Shown in pieces: positions 56,257 to 64,000 of a stretch of 64,000 nt of DNA. The stretch spans positions 2,361,501 through 2,425,500 of the forward strand of contig JACGCM010001011.1 in the NCBI GenBank assembly GCA_014058105.1, in the 5' to 3' direction. The notes beneath the pieces are model-generated. The model worked only from the letters and a program-made list of their open reading frames with translations. It ran no database searches and had not been told where the DNA came from. Source of the stretch: Kingdonia uniflora (Eukaryota > Streptophyta > Magnoliopsida > Ranunculales > Circaeasteraceae). Numbering within the stretch: the first letter of the stretch is position 1; each line of letters starts with the position of its first letter. The translations under genes and the position numbers were made by a program.

Positions 56257-58820
56257 TTGACTATGGTGAAGAATCGGAGAATGGCTCTTGAAGAGAGAAT
56301 TGCTACTGAAATGCAGAAGTTGAAGTTGAAATATTTCGGTGATCAGTCCATGGAGATGCCTACTCCAGTTCTCGTTCCTCCGACGTATCAAGGTATTTCA
56401 GAAGATCAAGCGGCTGAAGCTGAGGAAGACTTTTACTGTATATGGAGATTTCACCACGTTATCTTAACAGGCGAGCAACGTTGGGTTTCTCTTCGTGCCC
56501 TTGTGGAAGATAAGGTTTGGGAAACAGATGCGGGATTCGGTGTAACTGCGGTGCAGTTGTGCCGATGTCTTGCATAGAACTGGATTCTAAGGCTGGGTCC
56601 TTTTCTTCTCTACCAACTCAGTGAGGGTGGTGGTTATAGAGGAAGCGCCGATGGTAGTGGAGGAGGAAGATAAAGAATATAAATATGTTTCTGCACTTCC
56701 ATCGTTTCTTTGGCACTGAGAAGACCTTATAGTTGAAGAATGGGTTCAATCACGAAGGCTTTTCTTTTATTCCTAGACATCCTCCAAACTGAGTTTCTGG
56801 TTATAGTAAGATGGTGCGAAGGAAGAAGGACCTATTGTTACCTCCAATGCCTGCTTTGCATCAGAGGATTCTTAGAGTGAAATATCACTGAAGTCAGATG
56901 AACTAAAGGATTTAATGTTTTGGAGTGCCTAAAAGACTTGTTATCTGTAAAGCACTTGAAAAATTTGTTATCTATAAAGTACCTGATTTCGAAGTACTTG
57001 AAAGACTTATTATCTGTAAGGTACCTGAAAGATTTATTATCTGTAAAGTACCTATAATTTGTATTTGAGATGAATAAAATTTATTATCCAAACTCTGTGT
57101 TGATATAGAATAGAATAACTCTAGAAATTGAGTTATGAATAATTCGAAGACTTTCGAATATAGGATAAAATGAAATGTATGAGATTAGAATGTACAACTT
57201 TTTGTAATAATCGAGCTATTAAAAATATGTTTGTTAAATGAAATATGTATAAGATATGATGTTTGACCTGAGAGCTAAAATTTGAGGGAGAGTGAAATTT
57301 GTAGAAGATTTAGGAAGGGGAAACGTGAGCTCAGAGAGGTCATTCCAAAATACTAGATTGGGAAAGAATAAGCTCGATATAGATTAGGATGAAATGATAG
57401 AGGTCGATAGGGAGAGATATGTTCAAATAACTTTTCTTAAGATACTAGGGTTCTGTTACGAGATAATAGGATAATATCACAAACTGTGGGGGATTCGTAG
57501 AAAAATGTATAAATGAGGGAAATGAGTTTTAATCAGGTGGAAGAGAATAAGAATGGCGTAGACTCGATCTGAGAAAATTTGTTATGCCCCTGTGTGGCGG
57601 TTGACGATAAAGATAGCTAATGTGCGGGAGCAGATTTTTGGACCGTTGGATTATAATGCCGAACTGCCAGTGAGGGAAGTTCAACTTGAAGGTTTAAATG
57701 GGATTGGGAGAGAATGCGAGTATGAGTGTCGCTTCTATGAGGGGCTGTTCTGAGAAATCATGGTGGATTGTGCAGCTCGAAAAGATGATGTGAGATTGAT
57801 TGTTATAGAGGAGATCGAATTGGAAGATGTGAGGATTGTTGGAGGATATCTGATTGGATATGGTTCCCCAAGACATCTGGGATGTTTTAGGTATAATTCT
57901 ATGTGAGGTGACTAAATTGAATGTAAATAGGGGTGGTATGAATGTATGTAATTATTTGGGTTTGAATAATAGACAAAGAAATGAAACGAGAATAAAGCCT
58001 GAATCGATCATCTATTGTTGCGAATGCTACTTGTGACTGTTGTGAAAGATAGATTTGAAATTTTTGAAATTTAGAGAACTTTGGAAATGACATCAATATT
58101 TCTATAAGTAGAAGAAACAAGAATAGAAAAAAGCAGGAAGCTTCTAATTTTGTCCCTTGTATAAAAGTTGTAAAAACCCGATTGCGTGTAAGTGTGAGTC
58201 ATCATGAGTGTGGTGAGGTCAGAGGGAGATTTTGAAAATAGAGATGAAACTAAATTATAATATAAGGCAAAGGGCAATGATGGGAAAGCATTTTTACCAA
58301 AAAGGTGTAAGACGTCTGACATTGATAGTAGAAGGGATGCCTCAGTTCTAAAATCGAGGACGGCTCGTGTGAGGCTCAATAACTACCAGTAGTTAGGGAA
58401 AGAAAATATAAATAATGATTCATCTTCGTCATTAAAACATTTTTCAACTTTTGAAAACTTGAAGAGTAGGGAAAGAGGAAGGAGAAATAATAGCAGAGAG
58501 TCTCGCGAGGATTTAATCGAGAGTGAAAAATGTGGGAACATGTGAACGAAAACATGTGGGAGGTGATAAGTGTTTGTAAATTTTTGAATAAGTTGTGGGA
58601 GGAGAATGAGATTGGGAGGAGGATATCTCCTGAGGATGTATTATAGTCTTATGGGGTAAAAAACAATTCTGCAAGTAGAGGGGCATATTTTTTTACGAGC
58701 TTGACTCGGCCTCGTTTCTTCGATCTGAACTCGGCAGGTCGACCATGGAATGATAATATGATATGGGTGAAGGGTGATTGCCTTCAGAGAGATGACGAAG
58801 AACCCATGGTTCTTCTATAT
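56257..58820 (+). pseudogene. Antisense gene of the right Tat element, N-terminal modules
   Basis: Starts MALEERIATEMQKLKLKYFG within 56257-56577, with MEMPTPVLVPPTYQG and EEDFYCIWRFHHVILTGEQR. The second block (57555-57855) reads LEGLNGIGRECEYECRFYEG and RLIVIEEIELEDVRIVGG. The third (58201-58400) is basic, with GNDGKAFLPKR. The fourth (58530-58800) reads NMWEVISVCKFLNKLWEENE, RRISPEDVL, a stop, then SLTRPRFFDLNSAG and NDNMIWVKG. All four blocks match the left copy. The blocks are separated by less conserved AT-rich DNA, so they are probably exons. One or two stops indicate decay. I do not know the protein role. Confidence 0.6.
56928..57055. repeat. 29-bp tandem repeat inside the antisense gene
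   Basis: About four copies of TTATCTGTAAAGTACCTGAA with variants. Inverse counterpart of 2554-2666. Confidence 0.8.
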
Positions 58821-58919
58821 AGAATTGTAAAACAAAGTAAGTATAACAATGTATAATATATAAGATTAATATGTTGAAATTGTATGTTGCTCGACTGACG
58901 AGATGTGTTGTTATTGACA

Positions 58920-61759
58920 AGTCCTCAATCCAAGGAATTGAGGAAATAGTCTCTGTTAGATACAGTTGCTCAGGAAGGGACAGAGCTCGAGGCTGTGCTG
59001 AAAGAACTCAGCATTAGCAGAAAGAAACGTGCTAACAGCCGATCCGAGAAAGTTTAAAAGTAATAATTAATGAGGCTAATGACGGGAGCTGATGGCAGCA
59101 AAAAGAAGGGAACTGATGGGGAGAGGCGAGTGAACTTACTCAAGGCCTTTGGAGTGGACTACGCGGGGATATCGGAGTCTACTACGTCAAACAAGCTAGC
59201 TCAAACGTTTCCCAAGAAGCTAATGCTGAAGCGAGGTTCGGCCTCTAGAACCACGGGAAGTAGCGAGGTCGCAAGAAAGGCGAAAAAGAGAAGGGTTGAA
59301 CCTTCTGAAAAGCTAGGGGTGAAGATCATAGAGGATTGACCTGTTGTAGAAGATGAGTTGAAAGAGGTGGAGGAGAGGGCTAGGCTGGCAGTTCTCCACA
59401 GGGAAAAGGAGATAAGAAAAATAGTAGGTTCATATGCTTGAATATGTGATAATTTTTTGTATTGCAATTCGAGCAAGCAATGAGGTTAATTTTTTTTATT
59501 TTGTAGGCTGCTCGTCTGATGAAGGGGTTATGCCTCAGGGTCGTGGAGAAGAAAGCTGAACTGAGGAAGGGGAAAGTCGAGCTTGAGAAGAACGTAGCTC
59601 GATTGAAGGCTTTCTTGATCAAGGAGGGGAAGAGGCTGGAGGCCCTGAATGCTTCCCAAGTGGTAAAAATCAATAATCTGTCTGCGGAAGTAAGAGCTAA
59701 TATGGATGAGGTGGTAACTGAGCATGATAGACTCGGTTCTACCTCATATCAAAGGGGTTTTCCGAAGAAGAGGTTAATGCCATTATGGCTGAGACCTATG
59801 TTAAGGAGGAAGAAGATGGTGAGGTAGAAGATATTGTTGCTAGAATAGTGGATGGTCTGGACGGTGTCTCACCTCAAACGGTGCGAGGTAACCAAGGGGA
59901 TGACAATAAGCGTCCAAAGGGGGAAAATGAGAATGCAGAGTGGAATGATGATTCTACGATTGTATTAATATTTTGGAATGTTTGTAAACTAACTGGATAT
60001 TGTTTGTAAGATAGAATTATGTAGGCTAAGTCATTTTTGTAAACCATGTTGTAGGAACTTAAGAACATGCTCCTCAGAATAAAAGGTTTAAAGACTGAGC
60101 TCGCTAAGGAGAGGGACGCCTCAGTGTCCCTGTTGTCTTCGCAAGTGGAGCTGCAGGTTAGAACAGTGCAAGAAATATTTAACTTGTATGCTTTATTAGT
60201 ATAGAGATACAAAGTAATAAACAGAGTGTAGAGACAGACCAAAAACCTGTTATCAGTTTAAGAGCAATGGTACTGAAATGGTACATAGAAATTTCCAAAG
60301 TATTGAAAAATTAAAATATTGAGAATGTGTACCTTAGAATTAGAAGTATATGTTATCGAGCATCCATCTAAGATTGTACTTTGACCTTAAGTTTAGAAGT
60401 AGTTTTACACAGTAGATGTCAAAAAATATATATTTTGTTAGAAATGAGATATAATTGTTGAATGAGTGTTCTGAATCGAACTTGATATATCGTATCTGTA
60501 ATGTGTAGGTTGAATTAGAATCAACTCACTTGCGTGAAGATGAGACACGCCAATGTAACCAAGAATTTATAGAGGAGTTTTATAGGATAAGAGAGGCGAA
60601 TGAAGACAGAGAAGATCAGCATGTAAAGGTACACTTCAAGTTTGTGGAGGCAACTCAAACTGCTGTCGACCTCGCTCGGAAGATTGAGGAGAAGGATGCT
60701 GAAATTAATAAAGGGCAAAAAGAGCTCGCGGAGATGAAAAAACACGTAGCGAAGCTCAAAAGTCAGAATGATGAGTTGATGGCAAAGAGTGGGGATACTG
60801 ACATGGGTCGATACCATTTTCAGGCATTAGAAAGATCAGAGAAAGCGTTAAATTGTAATGTGGCCTGTTTAAAGGGCGAATTGATCAGTAAAACGAACAA
60901 TAAAGAGCAAATTTGAGCTGATCTAGTGAATACCAGAAACGAGCTTGAGCGATTGAAGAAGAAAATGTTCGAGAAAGATAGCGAGCTAAAAAAAACTCGA
61001 GATGATCTATCTTCCTCTAAAGTTGTAGTCGAGTAGTTGTCTACAGCCTTACCTGCTAAAGATATGGAGTTTTAGACAGTGCAATGGAAGTGTGATGAGT
61101 TGAATGAAAGGGCAGCACAATTGAAGACCGAATTGGCGCAGGCCAATTCGCGTGCCAGAAACGCCGAGGTTGTAGAGAGCTCAAGGAAGAATAAAAATGA
61201 TGTCAAGTTTTCCCTTATTCAAGGGGATGTAGTCAGCCTGCTAGTTCGAATAAGAGAACTAGAGGGGGATGCAGCTCGAATTCAAGGTTATGTACAAAAA
61301 GGAGTTGAGCGGTGAAGAAAGTGCCAAATTAAGTTGGATAGTGCTCTTATCAGGGAACAAGAGTTAGAACGGGCTATCAGAGGGAATGAGATTTTGATAA
61401 AGAAGAAAGATGAATTGTTAAAGAATACTACGGCTGGGGAAGATTTAAACAGGGAGATTGAGACACTTTGAGCTTAGGTGGCGGATTTGAGGGCGATTAA
61501 TCAGGCTGAATCAGATAAAGCTAACAAGAAATTGGGAGGGAACATTGCAATCACAGCTCGAGTAGATAGCAAAATGGAAAGGCAAAAAGATCGGTATAAG
61601 AGATTGGAGGATTGCCTTCAGTGGGCGAGAGCAAAATTTTTTAAGGCGGTTATACTCCATGCAGCACACTTAGACTTGTTGAGGGCGGTGATCGCCTATT
61701 TTGTAGAGGAGGTAAAAAAGCTTGAGCTAGAAGGAGATACCTTGTTCGACTATTTGTGA
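58920..61759 (+). pseudogene. Antisense gene of the right Tat element, coiled-coil part
   Basis: Consecutive plus-strand pieces: 59062-59337 (SNKLAQTFPKKLMLKRGSAS, EVARKAKKRRVEPSEK, nuclear-signal-like), an intron-like gap ending TTTTGTAG at about 59505, 59506-59827 (VEKKAELRKGKVELEKNVAR), 59785-59970 (acidic EEEDGEVEDIVARIVDGLDG), 60055-60155 (LKTELAKERDASVSLLSSQV), then after an intron-like gap 60508-60916 (DLARKIEEKDAEINKGQKEL) and 61079-61759 (KTELAQANSRARNAEV, VADLRAINQAESDKANKKLG, FVEEVKKLELEGD). The heptad pattern predicts a coiled coil of some 500 residues. Four or more stops occur late, so this copy is dead. Confidence 0.6.
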
Positions 61760-62639
61760 GACAGGGGATGTATTTGCAAAGCTGATATAGATCGATGAAA
61801 TTGTATGCAATCCATAAAAATGGATTTAGGCCCTCGATCTATTAAATTGATAGAGCAGGGCAGGATTGTTGTGATTGCTCAAACTTGAGAATTTATAGCT
61901 GGTCAATCTCCTATTGTAGGGGAAAGTACAGCTGACATCTCAATAGCTGAAAAGAATCTATTATAGTGGTTATATATGTTACCTGAAAAAAGTAGTTGTC
62001 GCAGACATATTAAGAGATGAATGCTAGCTTTACCTTTTCTTTAACTTATGTCTAGTAGAGTCTTTGATTGAAAACTAGTACTACCTTCGTTTTAATCACA
62101 AAGATTTAGTAGAGTCAGTCAAACCAAGTGATATCCATGTTTCAACTGGTATGATGTGGCAGCCATATTGAGGTAGATGAAATATAGTTTTACCTTTGCT
62201 TTATCTTATGTCTGATAGAGTCTTTGATTAAAAACTAGTATTACCTTTATTTTAATCGCAGAGATTTAGTAAACTTAGCCAAACCAAGTGTTATCCTTAT
62301 TTCAATTGGTATAGAGGTCGATTGAAAGCTAATATTATCTATGCTTTAATCTATGTATTATCTACGAAGTAGAGAGATGTGTGGGATTAGAAAAATGGAA
62401 GTTTCATTGAATAGAAAAGGATGTACGTTGGATGGAGATGAAAATCTCACTTTTGGAATAGAAAAAATGAGAAATTAAAATGAAGTAGTGAGGGACTTAA
62501 CGATAGTACCATTTCAGTAACCTAGTATTCTAAGGATTTGAGATGTAAACTCCCAATTCTGTCATAAGATAATATGATTCCAGGCCTGAGAAACCGTGAT
62601 AAGGAATGAACCCTCCCAATTTTCTGCTAGTTTCCCTGC
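61760..62639. repeat. Element 3' non-coding region with 160-bp tandem repeats
   Basis: The marker GAGTCTTTGATT recurs at 62058 and 62218, 160 bp apart, with the surrounding CTAGTA, TTTTAATC and CCAAACCAAGTG repeated; a third partial unit follows near 62310. This is the counterpart of the 226-bp array of the other Tat element, with unrelated sequence. Confidence 0.7.
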
Positions 62640-63910
62640 ATGAGGCTCTTTTATGTGTTGAAGGATTTATCTGAGGACGAGATCGCCGATTTGGAAGGTA
62701 CGATTTCTGACTCGTTTGCTGAACGAACTGGCCAACATATGGTGATAGCGATCGAGGTTAGCGATGGAGCGTTCCCTGGTCTCATTGATCCAATTGAGGT
62801 TACAAGCCAATTCGAACTCATTTTCCTCATTAGTTAGCTTGTGATCCCTGACTGGATGATGGTATTTTAAGGGAATGATGGCTTTTGTGCCATAGGCATG
62901 GAGGAATGGAGTGCAACCAGTTGACTAAAGTGAAGTGGTACGTTATGCCTAAAAGACATGAGGAAGCTCTCGAACCCAATTTCCTTTTTTTTTTTTTTTT
63001 CTGTGAATGAAACATTTTGTGAGCCCCTCAACGATGGTTTTGTTGGTGAATTCGGCTTGGCCATTTCCTTGAGGGTAGTAGGGATTAGATGGTGAGTAGA
63101 TGATACTGTGCTGGTTGAGGAAAGCTATGAAATTTTTTCTAATGAATTGTGGCCCATTATTGATACGAATCAGGTAAGGGTACCCAAACCGAGTAATGAT
63201 ATGTTCCCAGATAAAAGAGATGACCTCTTCTTCTTTGGATCAACAGAGTAGAATTGCCTCTACCCATTTTGTAAAATAATTTGTGGCTACAAGTAGGTAT
63301 CGGCAGTTACCTTAAGAAATTGGAAATTTATCAACGAGATTGAGTGCCTATCTTTTGAATGGCCAAAATACCTTGCTTGTATGTAGTTCGAGCTCTGGGG
63401 TGCGTATCATTTATCCATGTCGTTGACATGTGTCACATTTGCGTGAGTACTCTTCGAATTGCTTATGCATGCTTGTCAAGAGTACTCCTTGTGTAATTGC
63501 TCTGTTTGTTAGTGATCGACCTGCTATGTGGGAGCCACAAGTTCCATCATGTAAATTGCGGAGCATCTCGTCCGCTTTCTTTCAAGAGAGGCACTTGAGG
63601 TAAGACCCCGTGACTGAACGGCGGTATAAGGTACCATTTTGATTTGTATAGCACTTTGAGTTGTCGATCAGCTATCGGCGCTCCTTTGGATCTGCTGGAA
63701 GTAGTCCATTGTATTTGTTGTTGATATCGAGATAGGTTAAGAAGGGTTTTTGCCAATCGTCGTCTTCCCCTTTATCGCCCCCAGTGTTGATCGTGCATAC
63801 AAAAATACGATCATTGCTAGGGGTTGAAATTACTATGATTTTGAGATATCGAGCTTCTGTTCCCAAGACCCCGGCTAGATATTCAAAGGAATCGGTGTGT
63901 CTATTTTCAT
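62640..63910 (-). pseudogene. Integrase of the right Tat-type element
   Basis: Minus-strand motifs: a spacer with CTINTGGDKGEDDDWQKPFL (63800), RRSVTGSYLKCLS, GSHIAGRSLTNRAITQGVLL and SRKCDTCQRHG (zinc end), then ALNLVDKFPIS, NYFTKWVEAILLC, RFGYPYLIRINNGPQFIRKN (the core DNG is NNG, so the second acidic residue is lost) and SNPYYPQGNGQAEFTNKTIV. The frame then meets a 17-A run. It is a dead copy. Confidence 0.8.
62982..63000. repeat. Poly-T tract inside integrase
   Basis: About 18 T on the plus strand, inserted in the integrase frame directly after ECFIHRK-type codons. Confidence 0.9.
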
Positions 63911-64000
63911 CTCAAAGAAGATAATTAAGAGTTGTTTGTGCCAACTTGCTCATCCTATCTGTAATGAGGGTTGCGTATTCGATCATTTTGCCATTCTTCT

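Larger units (their letters stand above)
55308..64000 (-). mobile_element. Tat-type Ty3/gypsy retroelement, 3' part (minus strand)
   Basis: A minus-strand element running off the window. From high to low coordinates: integrase (about 63900-62640), a tandem array (about 62020-62350), an antisense gene on the plus strand (61759-56257), a polypurine-like tract and the LTR (55308-55927). It is the second copy of the family at 1-4176 in inverse orientation. The LTR ends, antisense gene and 29-bp array all match. Confidence 0.82.

Overview
The window looks like heterochromatic, repeat-dense DNA from a eudicot plant nuclear genome with a large repeat fraction. The evidence is plant-specific transposon lineages (Ty3/gypsy Athila-like and Tat-like elements, an L1-type LINE, PIF/Harbinger, hAT, Helitron), AT-rich spacers, and fragments of plant gene families (receptor-like kinase, CYP704-type P450, plant mobile domain). 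I cannot name the species. I see no intact host gene, rRNA, tRNA or CRISPR. Nearly every reading frame is a decayed transposon frame with stops, frameshifts and lost catalytic residues. Family and lineage names come from motif recognition, not from database searches.

Layout. 1-4176: 3' end of a plus-strand Tat-type retroelement (LTR 3607-4176) with an antisense gene. 4177-7249: old host DNA holding two pieces of a receptor-like kinase, one split by a solo LTR. 7250-39214: one Athila-like Ty3/gypsy element on the minus strand (3' LTR 7250-8429, pol about 10.7-14.8 kb, gag in two pieces, primer-binding site 38068-38085, 5' LTR 38093-39214), swollen to 32 kb by nested insertions. These are a small TACAAG-ended element (9792-10713); a 12.7 kb TACAAG-ended element inside gag (15555-28276), which itself carries a foldback, a PIF/Harbinger composite with a plant-mobile-domain gene (19510-25704) and a non-autonomous hAT (26464-27315); a solo LTR (29973-30724); and a LINE of about 6.9 kb with 16-bp target duplications (30898-37829).

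39215-53229: a minus-strand Tat-type element lacking its 3' end, with pol carrying a second RNase H, a 226-bp tandem array, an antisense coiled-coil gene, and a 5' LTR split by a 4.37 kb Helitron (48430-52799) that carries a CYP704-like exon pair. 53230-55307: probable copia-type antisense 3' DNA. 55308-64000: a second, minus-strand copy of the Tat family seen at 1-4176, running off the window at integrase.

How the parts relate. The window is best read as a stratigraphy. Several insertions have diagnosable edges (target duplications or A|T junctions), and three can be removed in silico to restore the interrupted sequence (gag, Tat LTR, kinase). The least described components are the conserved antisense multi-exon coiled-coil gene in three Tat copies, the TACAAG-ended transposons that lack a CACTA start, and the Helitron with a duplicated 3' terminus.
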